64,000 nt of DNA, taken from positions 7,318,710 to 7,382,709 of the forward strand of contig CM034407.1 of the NCBI GenBank assembly GCA_019925095.2, written 5' to 3'. Source of the DNA: Dendrolimus kikuchii (Eukaryota; Arthropoda; Insecta; Lepidoptera; Lasiocampidae). A model generated the notes under the pieces. It saw only the letters and a list, made by a program, of their open reading frames with translations. It was not told the origin of the DNA and ran no database searches. The stretch's first letter is position 1. The number at the start of each line of letters is the position of its first letter. Position numbers and translations under genes: made by a program. Of the stretch, positions 20,868 through 31,695 are shown in pieces.

Positions 20868-21010
20868 CAGCCCATAACGCTCACACGAATTTCAAGATTT
20901 TTTGACCCCTCCTCCTTCCTTGTCTGTCACAGCTCGTCACATTCGTGAGACTCCTCCTTAGTTTGACATGAAATATTTTGCAGTTTACATCAAATGTAGT
21001 AGTAATAGTT
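20868..21010 (+). repeat. MITE-G partial copy
   Basis: Shares CTCACACGAATTTCA, CACAGCTCGTCACATTCG, GAGACTCCTCC and the TTTGCAGTTTACATCAAA region with the copy at 10005-10383. It breaks off just upstream of the solo LTR. Confidence 0.5.
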
Positions 21011-21026
21011 TTCATTTAAAACGTAT

Positions 21027-21469
21027 TGTTATGACCTGGACGCCGACAAAAGTGGATTCAGGTGTGTCGGACTGATTCTAGGAAATTCAGTCCACGCGGC
21101 CGGGCAGATATATTGCATCTGTGCAGTATAAAGCAATGCCCCAATTGAGAGATGAAGCAGTCGAGCGAGAACCGCGAACGAAGCGAGACGTGTGTACCGA
21201 GTATATCTATTAGTGACGGACTTTGCGCGTTTTATGGAATTACTACCTTCTGCATTAGGTTTGCTTTGTTGTATTCAGTTATATTTGTACCTGTGTTATA
21301 CGTGTTTGTATAGTTCTAATAATATAATAATCTCTAATCTCTATAATAATTCTAAATAATATAATTCTATAATAATAATAAAATAATTCTAATCTCTATA
21401 ATAAATCTCTATAATAATCTCTATAATAATTCGAACGGCATTTTAATTCGAGTCTCGCGACTCGTAACA
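21027..21469 (+). mobile_element. LTR-E solo LTR, copy 2
   Basis: Begins TGTTATGACC and ends CTCGTAACA. It shares a TATAAAG box (about 21128), CAGTCGAGCGAGAACCGCG and the GACGGACTTTGCGCG block with the other copies. Flanks are GTAT on the left and ATAT on the right, one base from a 4-bp target duplication. Just before the end, the sequence around the polyadenylation signal has expanded into an AT-rich tandem array. Confidence 0.75.
21318..21432 (+). repeat. imperfect tandem array inside LTR-E
   Basis: Irregular repeats of AATCTCTATAATAAT-like units. The other two LTR-E copies have only one unit here, so the array grew in this copy after or during insertion. Confidence 0.75.
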
Positions 21470-21582
21470 ATATATTAAGAGTTATATCCCGTACACTTGA
21501 AAAAGCCGAGTTCAAGAAATGGCTCCCTGTACATCAAATCAGAACAAGAAATAACGATAAAATTTCTAATTTTATTTTAATA

Positions 21583-21773
21583 ATAGCTGATCCGTGCCCA
21601 CTTCGCTGGGTGTCATTAAAAAGTATTAGTAATCACAATCAAATATAAACTATGTCACTCAAGAATAACGTAGCTTTCTACTGGTGAATAATTTTCAAAA
21701 TCGGTTCAGTTGTTCAAGAGATTACTCCCTACAAACTAATTCACAAACTTTACCTATTTATAATATTAGTATG
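21583..21773 (-). mobile_element. degenerate Helitron-like element
   Basis: Minus strand runs from ACTAATATTATAAAT through GATTTTGAAAATTATTC to a CCCAGCGAAGTGGGC hairpin and ATCAGCTAT. The hairpin is preserved but the terminal CTAG has changed to CTAT. Confidence 0.55.
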
Positions 21774-22407
21774 TTTCATGTTTTGTAGATCGGTATGGTT
21801 CTGTTACCTAAAACAAAAACCATAATTTTAATAACTATATACATTATGAACTAACAGAGAGTTCTAAGTTATTAATGCAATATGACAACTGTTTCTCGTT
21901 ACTGAAAATGAAAGTTGAAAAATTCACAAGAATTCTAATTTGAGTGAAGTTAAAAAATTGCACGGTTCGTCACTCGAGGGAAATTAATGGAACTAGCCAG
22001 ACAGGCTGCTATTTGCTAAATAAGGTTAATTAATACTTTTTGGCTTGAAAGAAATTTGAAATAACTTAAATAGTTTACGAAACAAGTTTACAATATAATA
22101 ATGTGGTACTAATCAAATGTTTTTTGAATTCCTTTAAGCAGTTTTGGAACCTATTAGAGACAGACTGACAGACAATTACTTGTGCGGCGGCGCTCGATTT
22201 TTGATAATCGAACTGTGTCAATTTTATAAGAAAAGGAGTGTAGGAGAATTTGAGAATGAGCACGCACGTACCTGGTTAATGAGCATGAAATGCAGCTGCT
22301 CCTCACATTCACTTCCTCTTCACAAATGCACTTGATAGTTTATTTATCTTGTATAAATGTATTTTAGTGACGAAAGGTGGTTTATAGTACAGTATAGTAG
22401 TAGTTTT
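21774..22407. other. no gene recognised
   Basis: Noncoding. Overlapping 62-63-codon frames on opposite strands at 22075-22335 carry no motif. Confidence 0.35.
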
Positions 22408-22640
22408 GCCAGGTGGTAGGGTATTTGCTCGACTGGACGGCGATCGCCCCTGGTCTAGAGTATGACGCCATAACAACCTTGTGTTGTGTTCCGGCATTAG
22501 TGACCAGGTTTCAGTCTCCTTTAAGAGAGCAGTAGCGCATTTGTAGCACCTTTGGTGTTGCAAATGTCCATAGGCGATGGTAACCGCTTTCCATCAAGTG
22601 GGCCGTCTGCCTGTCTGCTGAAGTCCTGCAATAAAAAAAA
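22408..22640 (+). repeat. RepC copy, 5' truncated
   Basis: Starts at GCCAGGTGGTAGGG and continues to CCTGCAATAAAAAAAA. Truncation at the 5' side and retention of the A-rich 3' side is what reverse-transcribed elements show. Confidence 0.75.
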
Positions 22641-22835
22641 GTATTTTATGTATTTATTTTATATTACTTATATATAATATATGTAGGAATCGTATTTGTT
22701 ATTATAAAATAACCATATGACGGAAGTAGTCAATAACCGGATAGAGTATTCTTTTATGTAGTATTCGGAAGTTGTTTAACCGGATGTTAATGTAGAAGCA
22801 GTTATTATTAAGCTAACGGATATCGGAAATGGAGT

Positions 22836-24057
22836 AACCTGTACCAGTTCGGTGTGCCAGACAGACTCGTGCTCATCTTGCGAGACTTCCTCCTAGGTCG
22901 TAGCTTCCGTTTTCGAGTGGAGGGAACGCGCTCGTCCCCTCACCCACTCACAGCCGGTGTACCACAGGGCTCGGCCCTGTCACCACTACTCTTCACGCTG
23001 TACACCAGCGACATCCCAAAAACTCCAGATGTGGAGTTGGCCCTCTTCGCGGATGACACCGCACTCTATACATCAGGTCACAACCGACAAATGGCTTGCG
23101 TCCGGCTGCAGGCAGCTGTCACAGAGCTAGGCGAATGGTTTCGCAAATGGAGGATAGAGGTAAACCCGGAGAAAAGCGCAGCAATGTTCTTTTCCCCGGG
23201 TACGCTTCGCTCCCCCAAACGCGTTAGCCTTCGCCTAAAAACCATTTCGCTCTACGACCAACAAATCCCCTGGGCAAAGTACACCAAATATCTTGGTGTC
23301 ACCCTAGATCGAAACTTGCGCTTCAACGAGCATATCACTATAGTCCGAAATAGAGCGCGATTTGTGATGGGTCGTTTAGCACCCATGATAGACAAACGAA
23401 GCAAAATGTCCCTCAGACACAAGCTTACTCTGTATAAAACATGCATCCGCCCGATCATGACATACGCGAGTGTGGTATTCGGCCATGCCAAGCCTGCCCT
23501 ATTAGATAAACTGCAAATCGTGCAGAATAAATTCATGCGCAGAGCCGTCGGTGCTCCCCTCTATATGCGTAACGTCGACCTCCACCGCGATCTGGAGCTT
23601 CCCTCCATCAAAAACTACATTACGTCGCTCTCGCGTAAGTATTTCGATCTCGCGCCGCATCATCGAAATCCGCTCGTCGTGTCCGCGTCCGATTATAAGC
23701 CTCGGCGAAAGGCTCTCGTACGACGACCGCGTAACGTCCTCACGGACAGGGTCGACGTTATCACAAAACGGCTGGCCCGGATCAGCCCGCCCGCGGTTAG
23801 GACGGCAGGCTGGCAGGCACGGACAGACAGACACAGACGGCGGCGTCTCAGGCGCCGCCAATCAAGATCTCTCCACGTCCCTGCGAGGGACGTTAGGAGA
23901 CATAGCCCCCCCACAGGATAGACTAGGCGTGTTGCTGGGAAGTTTCTTTCGCCGTTTCTTCTCTCCCAGCCATAACACGTTACGAATATATATGTTTATT
24001 ATATTTTGTACTTGCGGTGTGGGTATATTATATTACATATTATTTTATTAAAGATAT
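22836..24057 (+). mobile_element. jockey-type LINE, 5' truncated
   Basis: The recognisable part begins inside the reverse transcriptase near 22836. The open frame ends at 23921, followed by about 130 bp of AT-rich 3' region containing TTTTATTAAAG near 24045. Everything upstream (ORF1, endonuclease, first half of the reverse transcriptase) is missing. Confidence 0.75.
22839..23921 (+). CDS. jockey-like reverse transcriptase, C-terminal part
   Basis: Encodes about 360 residues from the middle of a reverse transcriptase to its C-terminus. It starts within the LYQFGVPDRLV block that precedes the palm. Visible motifs are AGVPQGSALSP and, some 20 residues on, LALFADDTALYT with the catalytic FADD, then WRIEVNPEKS (thumb side), YLGVTLDRNLRF, RPIMTYASVVFG, and a basic tail with RRPR and many arginines before the TAG at 23919. 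Jockey-clade LINEs copy their RNA at a nicked target site. The frame has no internal stop, but it lacks a native start, the endonuclease and the first palm motif, so it is not functional on its own. Its G+C content is clearly above the surroundings, as for the RTE element. Confidence 0.85.
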   Translation: MYQFGVPDRLVLILRDFLLGRSFRFRVEGTRSSPHPLTAGVPQGSALSPLLFTLYTSDIPKTPDVELALFADDTALYTSGHNRQMACVRLQAAVTELGEWFRKWRIEVNPEKSAAMFFSPGTLRSPKRVSLRLKTISLYDQQIPWAKYTKYLGVTLDRNLRFNEHITIVRNRARFVMGRLAPMIDKRSKMSLRHKLTLYKTCIRPIMTYASVVFGHAKPALLDKLQIVQNKFMRRAVGAPLYMRNVDLHRDLELPSIKNYITSLSRKYFDLAPHHRNPLVVSASDYKPRRKALVRRPRNVLTDRVDVITKRLARISPPAVRTAGWQARTDRHRRRRLRRRQSRSLHVPARDVRRHSPPTG

Positions 24058-24923
24058 TTACAGTATTTGGTAAGTAAGCGGTGCGGCGTGGAGCGATATT
24101 AATTATATTTTATATTTATTGTATGTTAATTTATTTTATTTTGATGACATGACAATGAATGACTGACGTGCATTCGAAAGGAGAACGCGTCGTCAGATTT
24201 AAAAGAAGAATTTAAATTAATTAAAGAAATGTTTGTATAGGCCGAAAGAAGGTTACTTGGCGATACCAGTTATAGATAGTAGTAGCATAAATAATAGTTC
24301 TCACTTATATTATATTTTGTCATTTATTAACCGACTTCCAAAAGGAGGAAATTCTCAATTCGACTGTATGTTTCTTTATGTTTGTAAAGCGATTTCTCCG
24401 TGAGTTATGGACCAATTTTAAATTTTTGTTCTTTATTTGTAAAAGCATACTCCTGAGGTAGTCCTATTGTCACCAAGTCAGTATCTGATGATCCCAGGGA
24501 TATCGAGAGCAACCCAGGTTGAAGAGTGCCGAGCGCCTACACTCTTGGAAAGGCAAAACTTGTTTACGCGTGCCAGTTATATAATTTCGTTTTGCCGGAT
24601 GGACAAAGTTCTCCGGCTTTATTTTTCTTTTTTTAAGTTTTTATATTTATTTTTTATATATTTTATTCTTGTATTTATCTTTTCTTTATATTCTTTTCTT
24701 TTATGTCTTTTTCCTTCTTTCTTTATTAAAAAAACAACATATCTATATCATCGAGTCCTTATTTTCTATTACACCTTATTTCTTATGAACCTAGTGTTAC
24801 AGTTTTTGCTTATAATGCAGTCTATTCCTGTTTTATCTTACTCAACTAATGCTTTTTATTTGATTTGTTTTTACATTTCCCCTATATTTAGTTAAATATA
24901 TGCTTAAATGTAAACTTATGTAT
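24058..24923. other. no gene recognised
   Basis: Noncoding. 24331-24420 begins ACCGACTTCCAAAAGGAGG, wording I associate with a common lepidopteran dispersed repeat, but no second copy is present here to confirm it. The open frame at 24467-24895 is a T-rich low-complexity artefact. Confidence 0.35.
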
Positions 24924-25480
24924 CTAATTTGTTTTAATCCTTAAGTTTACTTTTTTAACAACATCTAAGCAGAAGTTTCTGAATTCTTCCACATTCTTTT
25001 TAGACATTAACTCCTCACTATTGCTGTATTTTATTTCAAGCCTCAGTTTTATTTCCAGGTTCGACCTTTCCCGGGAACGAACAGGGCATCGGAATATGAT
25101 GTGTGGAACATCCTGCTGCTCGTCGGGGTCGCATATGCACGAGGGGCTCTCCTCGAGAACCCCACATGCCTGGTATACAACTAGGTGTACAGACCGGTGA
25201 GGCCGGTCTGCCTAATTACCCTACGGGCCCACGTGACATCCGGGTAAAAGAGTTCCGTAACGGATGCAGTTGACTCTCGACAGTATCTCTGGTTCCATTC
25301 GTCAACTGTCCCCATTCGCAACGGCCGTTTGACGAATGAAATCGGACACTTGTGTACAATTTCGTTTGGGTGCCCCCTCTTCGTGCATGATTTTGCTAGC
25401 ATCCTTCGTCTTGACATCACCAAGGAGCAAGAAGGATGGCGGCTAAGAAGGTGGTCGAGGACTTCTTACAGTTCGCGGTA
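24924..25480 (-). pseudogene. LINE C-terminal fragment with zinc-knuckle-like motif
   Basis: Reading right to left on the minus strand, a frame from about 25423 to 25181 contains EWNQRYCRESTASVTELFYP and ARRVIRQTGLTGLYT. A one-base shift near 25183 leads into a second frame with VVYQACGVLEESPSCIC, then HIIFRC, and a lysine-rich end at a TAG (24924-24926). The Cys-x-Cys ... His-x4-Cys arrangement matches the C-terminal motif of LINEs such as the R1 or LOA groups, which often follows an RNase H-like region. Only this tail is visible; the catalytic parts are absent. The frameshift makes it a pseudogene. Confidence 0.6.
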
Positions 25481-26451
25481 TTAATAGTAGAGAAGATTAT
25501 AAAACGTAACAAAACACAATAAAAATTGTTGCATGTATATAATTGTATATACTTTGTCAACATGTGCATCAGAAATAACAACTGTAGTCATAGACCTAGT
25601 TCTGAGTTCAGTGGTAATAAATAGCTAGTAAATACTAGCGATAAATTCATGCAAAAAATAATCAGCTCGTGGGTATATATAAGAAAGTAATATACATAAA
25701 TAATGTGCTCAACGTTGTATGTATGTACTTTCAGCATTTTCCAAATTGTATTATATAAAAGTTATTTATAAGATGAGTCAAAGCTGTATTAGTCTATAAA
25801 TATTTGTAATAAAATAAATCATTAATAAATCAAAAATCCGACTGCAAAAAACGCAATTTAAAAGTAATGCACTAAAAAGACCGAATTGAGAATAGAAAAC
25901 AAAATTAAAATAAACTATAAACAAAGTACTCTACTACGGTTTAACATACTATATTGTGAGCTGAAAGCCGAAGTTAAATACCCCCAGCAATAAGTTTAGT
26001 ATCAAGCGGAACCGATTGATTTTCTTTCGGTTTATAATTTGCAATTGGGTTCCGCCTGCTATTAAACTTAAAGGGCTACTTACTTTAATAGGATATGAGC
26101 CTACTTTGTGTCGAGTTTCATTTAAATCCGTTCAGTAGTTTTCACGTGATGCTCTAACAGACAGACAGTCATTCTAAATATTGCATTTTCGGAATCTCCT
26201 GTTCTGAATTATCCCCCCAAATTTTTTACCCTTTTTAAACGCATTGTACAAACTCGAACCATTCACAGATTTATTATAGTAATAGATTTGTATGAACATT
26301 CTAAATGGAGAAAATCTGGTAGATACCAAGGTGCCGTTTGGTCTTCCAAATATTTGAAGAAAACTCTAGATTTTTCAATTGAATAATATTATAATATTTT
26401 AGGTACATTTTTCATTACAGATTTTTACAAAATCTGCCCAAAATCTGCGGA
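25481..26451. other. no gene recognised; contains a short foldback
   Basis: AT-rich. 25991-26017 and 26042-26070 are imperfect inverted repeats (TAAGTTTAGTATCAAGCGG against its complement) with a loop of about 24 bases. 26090-26170 resembles the interior of Helitron-like repeats (TTCATTTAAATCCGTTCAG, CAGACAGACAG). Confidence 0.4.
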
Positions 26452-26740
26452 GTGACGCTCGCGGACCGCGTTCGTAATACCGAAGTAAGGAAGAGAGTTG
26501 GTCTGAAAGAGAGTGTCGGGGTGAAGGTAAGGAAAGGAATGCTCCGGTGGTTTGGGCATGTGGAAAGAATGCATGATGAAAGAATGACTAAACAGATATA
26601 CAATGCAAAAGTGGATGGATGCAGAAGTTGTGGCAGGCCACGACACACCTTCCATGATCAAATTGATCGTGTACTAGCAGAAGGTGATGTCAGGAGCCTT
26701 AAGAACAGGCGTGAAGTTATGTATGTATGTATGTATATTT
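26452..26740 (+). pseudogene. LINE-I C-terminal fragment with internal deletion
   Basis: An open frame gives LRWFGHVERMHDERMTKQIY, a GRPRHTFHDQIDRVLAEGD block and then an early end. The LRWFGHV and GRPR.....DQ wording is typical of the C-terminus of RTE-like LINEs. Compared with the copy at 49566-49892, about 106 bp are missing between AAGAACAG and GCGTGAAG. The end carries an ATGT tandem tail (26713-26742). Confidence 0.7.
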
Positions 26741-26811
26741 AAATTTTGACATTAATGTTTGGAACGTTATGAAAATGTGCTCTATATTTTGTTTTGTAAA
26801 AATCTACATAC

Positions 26812-27018
26812 ACACATACATAAGTTCACGCCAGTTCCCTTGCGGGGTAGGCACGAACAACAGAGCGCCATTTAGGCTTATTCTTACACACCTCGCTTGC
26901 TTCTTTGACATTCATAACTCTTGTCATGCACGCTCGTCTGTTCTTAAGGCTCCTGACATCACCTTCTGCTAGTACACGATCAATTTGATCATGGAAGGTG
27001 TGTCGTGGCCTTCCACGA
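26812..27018 (-). pseudogene. LINE-I C-terminal fragment, undeleted end
   Basis: Minus-strand frame with GRPRHTFHDQIDRVLAEGD, ACMTRVMNVKEASEV and KPKWRSVVRAYPARELA before the stop, then the tandem tail at 26812-26821. It lies tail to tail with the plus-strand copy; 26938-27016 pairs with 26630-26708 at about 78 of 79 positions. Confidence 0.7.
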
Positions 27019-27119
27019 CTTTCCACGAAAATTTAAATATATTTCTACTATTCTCTATCTCGCCAGCAATGGCGAAATAAAGGTTGAATACGAGTTTAAC
27101 AAAAAATACCTACCGTTTG

Positions 27120-27240
27120 ATCAAAAGGCTGGCTCTTATTTTGGCCAACATAAATAAGCATTGCCATACAGTATGGCAATGCAGCCAGCCTTCTGGGCAC
27201 TCTACCCGCTGGTAGTGATCTATTACATAGTCTACTTTAG
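27120..27240 (+). pseudogene. LINE-J C-terminal fragment
   Basis: Plus-strand wording AAAAGGCTGGCTCTTATTTT and ATGCAGCCAGCCTTCTGG matches 46690-46830. The frame is broken. Substitutions have produced a perfect 11-bp hairpin at 27158-27182. Confidence 0.55.
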
Positions 27241-28002
27241 ACTTAATTATGCAGTTCATGTCTATATTTAGGTACATTATCGCTCAGAAATGCGTTCTTT
27301 TAACCATTACGTATATTAAAATACGTACCTAAATCACATGTCCTCGTTCCTTGTAATCTCTTTAGGGACATTTGTGAATACGACACGGCCAATTTGGGTA
27401 CATTCACGCAGTCCTGAACGCGTTTCGCGAATGCGAATTTTTACACGAACCTTCCCAATTTAATAACGTAGCCTTTTCATCGTTACACTTAGGAGATTTT
27501 AGCCTAATGGTATTAGATGTGAAAATACTGTTTGTTGTATATTTTGTTTATTAGGCTGAGGTATTATTAATTTTAATAATAGCCTACTACTTGTAGCGGT
27601 ATTAGTAAAGCCTTAATACAAACGAGGTATAATAATTTCTTTTTGTGATTACACAATTGTGTTGGCTTTTGATTTTAGGAGAAACTAGATTTAATCAGAG
27701 GGCCTAAAGGGGTCGTTTTTGGAAAATTGCTTAGCGAAATTGAGACGTGTCTGTTTATATATGTATAGATTATTTATAATATAATATAATAATTACATTA
27801 TGTAATATGTATGTATGTATCTTAAGTGTATCTTGTATATAATTTATTTTTGTTAATACGCGTATGTTTATATTATATGTTACATAGTTAAATCGTAAAA
27901 TGTCTTAGTGTACACAACCCTGCCTTTTGCTTCTCCCCTTCTCGCTAGACTCATGGTTTGCTGGAAGGAAACTCTTTTAGGGTGAAGCTCGCCTTTGTTA
28001 CC
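27241..28002. other. no gene recognised; decayed Tail-F at the end
   Basis: AT-rich. 27950-28000 (GGTTTGCTGGAAGG, then CGCCTTTGTTAC) is a decayed Tail-F block lying directly against the next RepC copy. Confidence 0.4.
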
Positions 28003-28318
28003 CGTGCAGGAACGGAGAAAGAATACAATTTCCTGCGGCCGGGCTGCCTGTCGTAAGAGGCGACTTAACAACCCACAGCCAGGTGGTAGGGCATTTGCCC
28101 GACTGGATGGCTACCACCCCTGGTCTAAAGTATGTCGCCATAACAACCTTGAGTTGTGTTCCGGCATTAGTGACCAGGTTCCAGTCTCCCTTAAGAGAGC
28201 AGCAGCGTATTTGTAGCAACTTTGGTGTTGCAAATGTCCATAGGCGATGGTAACCGTTTTCCATCAAGTGGGCCGTCTGCCTGTCTGCTGATCTCCTGCA
28301 ATAAAAAAATAAATAAAT
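28003..28318 (+). repeat. RepC copy, full length
   Basis: From CGTGCAGGAACGGAG with its 5' stem through to ATCTCCTGCAATAAAAAAAT and an AAAT tail. With the copy at 18114 it is the best plus-strand reference for the family. Confidence 0.85.
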
Positions 28319-29279
28319 TGTACATCACCACTATTCTATAGTTTTGTATGTACCTTTTTGTGTACAATAAAGAATAAAGTATAATGTAAGTCATGACGTC
28401 CGTCAGCTAATTAGTACAACAGGCTCGTATATATTGCTACTATAGATATTCTGTGGTGGCCATATTACAGGTGTATCCAAAAAATCAAAGCAAGTGAATT
28501 TTTAGACATGAACATAGACATATTCAATATCTTCGTTACACTAATGTTATTACTGTTATCTGGCGAATGATGATATTTATAATGTAAAAAAAAATGAACA
28601 AAAAATCATTTATATAAACGAATTTGATTCGGTTTATATAATAATACAGTCACTTTACCCCCTGGTTATGCATTTGTTTATCTCTTTTATCTGTCTGTTC
28701 GTGGGAGTCGTAAAAATTCAATCTGAAAATTGCGCTTCTGCCTACACGCAGTAAAAGTAGGGTTGAACCTGAAATATTTCGCAAAAAAAGTTTATTATTT
28801 CTATTGTTCGATTTTTGTATGAAGTGACTTCGAAGGCTTGAAAATACAGTTAAAGTTTATTAAGTACCGTCACATCTTTACACTACAAATTTTTTAGATA
28901 TATTTTTGGGTTCCGATACCTCAAACAAGAGGAATTATAAAGATATGAAATTCGTCATACGTGTGGCAGTCTTGTGTATTTATAAAAGTGTACTTTTTTT
29001 AATATTGAAATGGGGACCTGTAGGCGGAAATTGAAATTTACAAGTGGAGCATTTTTTTAGTTGTAACCAAAAGTATGCGAAAGGTGACTGACCCTCGCAT
29101 GTCTACATGTGGATAGTTATGATCTATTGGAAAGACGCCTGCCCACTATAAGCTGATGTGGGCGTGCCTACCAGGTTCACAGGGTCGGCTCAGCTAAGGT
29201 GATTGAAAGAACATTCGGTGGTTTTAGTGGATTCCGACAGACGCAGCGAGGTCCATACAACTACCTATTTGATCACAGC
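28319..29279. other. no gene recognised
   Basis: 28340-28380 has a TGTACAATAAAGAATAAAG tail-like word. The remainder is noncoding by eye; 29200-29240 shows weak similarity to Repeat-L. Confidence 0.35.
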
Positions 29280-29456
29280 GCGTAGGATATGCGTTATGAA
29301 CTCTGTACTTGAGTGTACTGAGCCTTTGCTTGCCTATGTCACTACTACGCAGAGGCTCTAGGCTCGATTCCTGGCATGGCGAATTTCCTAAAAGAACTTT
29401 CCACGTTAGGGTGTATCGGATCAGTCCTAGAGTTGTCAGTTTTATATTACGCATAA
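29280..29456 (+). mobile_element. SINE-B copy, diverged
   Basis: GAGCCTTTGCTTGCC, CGCAGAGGCTC and the B-box-like GGCTCGATTCCTGG line up with the tRNA-like end of the copies at 280 and 63040. The A-box side is decayed. Confidence 0.55.
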
Positions 29457-29701
29457 AAGAAGTGTGACTTGCATAGCTTGAGGTTATACATATTATAAAA
29501 CATTCCCGTCTTGATAAAAAAAGACCTTCTGATTGCAAAAGAAAACGGTAGTCGATTATTGACGTCATATAAAACCGTGGAAAGAATATAGAATAAAATA
29601 ATTAAACAGAACAGAAGAAATATTTGAGAGATAAATAAAATAACTAAATCAATAGGTACAGACCTAACAGACAAAGAAAAATAAACCTAATTACACACAC
29701 G

Positions 29702-29741
<40 letters not shown>

Positions 29742-31394
29742 CATAAGTAACATTGATTAAGACGTTATCATTAATTTCGATGTGACAGCCCTATAAGTTA
29801 CACGCTACTTGTCATTGTATTAGTGAAGGAATAAAAAAGTATGAAAACAGAATCGCTTTATTACTGGCTTGGATTACGAAAGTAACAGTAAGAATCAGAT
29901 GATATCTCATTGATAAGTAAATTAAGAATTTCGAGCATCTGTGTACTTTAGAACTGTTATTTGCTTTAACTTTTTAAGACGGAACCATCAAAAATTTGTT
30001 GCCGAACTGTCACACACGGCTAATTGGGAAGCACCACAAATTTGTTGTGGTCAAATACAGATAATTGAAACGAACGTTGAACAGATGCTTTCTCCCTCTA
30101 ACTACATAAAATTTATATTATAGTAAAAGAGACGACATAATTCACTTGGTTTTTGGCGCGGCAACTTTGATGGCAGCTGGCAGGTTATGGACAAAAATAA
30201 TATTAAATTTGGCCCCTTTTAAGGGTTAAACAACGTGTATGCAATTAGCGATAAAGTTTTAAGATACATAATTATGTCCATCCTTAATAGTTCTTAAGCA
30301 CGTAAATAATGATGCGTATGCAAAAGTTCGTGACGATATGTTGCATAGATAATACACTATATCTGTTGCATAGTCAAGGCCTGAAAAATCAAAGAAACGA
30401 AAAAGTAAATTTTTCGTCTGTGGCATTCTAACAGCCAGTATTTTTTTGTCACTGATGATGGTAAATATTTAACTCAAAATTATGTAAATTAAATAATAAT
30501 TTAGTGAAAGTAATTTATAGGTATAAAATGATGTTAAAAATTGTTGATGTTTTTTATTACAATTTATACTTCAATTTAACAGTGGCTGTAAAAAAAGTTA
30601 AACATGAGTCGCATGTATGATCTATGGTTCGCATAGTTTTTAAATTTTTGGAGAGTTTTTCGCGGGAACTGAAAGGGGACGTTGTGCTGTGCAGTTTTTT
30701 TTTTAATGTGTAAAATTACTCTAAAATGAACAATAGTTGTAGGATATTGATAGTTTTTGAGTAGCAATTATGTGTTTTTGTGAGAAATGTGAACTGTATA
30801 GTCAAATGTGGCCTTTCGAGTTTTCACAAGAACTCCGTTGAATGGTGTGGATTGTAGCCTACAATACAACTGCGCCTGGCTTAAAGGCCTAGTTGCCAAG
30901 CCTTAAATATAAAAAAATAATTTAAATTTTTGGACAGTAGGGAAAATCGTTTCCCACGGAAGAAAAGTTTTGTTTTCATCCCTGTGATCAGTCAACTGCA
31001 AGTATTCTTCCAGAATATGAGAAATAAAAAAAATCTCTTTTCTACGCTTTACGTTGACCCATTTAACAAGACAAAAATAAATAAAAAACAAGATCACATG
31101 ATTCTCCTCTTTTGTTTGAGTTGCCAAACGAACTGTTTAGTTGCACAACTACTAAACAACGTTAGATGAAAGCGGATGCGCAAACAACTGTTAACAAGAA
31201 AAGTATAGAATGTAAACGAACAAAAATAGGGCAAGTGCGTGTCTATCGATACCGATCTAGAGTTCCGTAGAGGTGATAAACGCCGATTACTTTTGTTATT
31301 TGCTTAGAGATCCATAAAGAAGCATATATGGCCGGTTCTTACATCTTCATATCCATTCGCTCGCCTCATAATCAATCGGTTGAATCTTGACATA
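29457..31394. other. no gene recognised
   Basis: AT-rich sequence with an AT microsatellite at 29706-29734. Short open frames (for example 30930-31169) carry no motif. I see nothing else to name. Confidence 0.35.
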
Positions 31395-31695
31395 ACTTGG
31401 GGGGGGGGGGGGGGGTTTACCGTGTGATGAATTGTGATATTGTGTGACAAGGGGTGGGAGTGGTCCCAAATTTCGTGACGTCACATTTCAAAATATTAAT
31501 ATATTTAAATATAATATATTTAAGCTAATTACGAAACTGATGTTTGTATTTCATAATTGCTTGATCTAAAGTTGCAAAATATGTGATGTCACACTAGGGT
31601 GGGAGGAGCGTCATGAATGTGACTAACTATGACAAGGACAGGGAGGGGTAAAAAAATTATGAAATTCATGTAATGTAATTTGTGGATGGCTCCTT
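31395..31695 (-). repeat. MITE-G copy with poly-G run
   Basis: Opposite strand to the copy at 10005. Shares GGGTGGGAG, GAATGTGACTAACTATGACA and the GTGACGTCACATTTC block. A 17-base G run (31399-31415) sits at its left end. GTGACGTCAC at 31475-31484 contains a perfect CRE-type TGACGTCA. Confidence 0.5.

Noticed and set aside
24467..24895. 142-codon frame rich in Phe, Leu, Tyr and Ile that could look like a membrane protein
   Set aside because: It is a T-rich low-complexity stretch; the hydrophobic look follows from base composition, and there is no other coding evidence.
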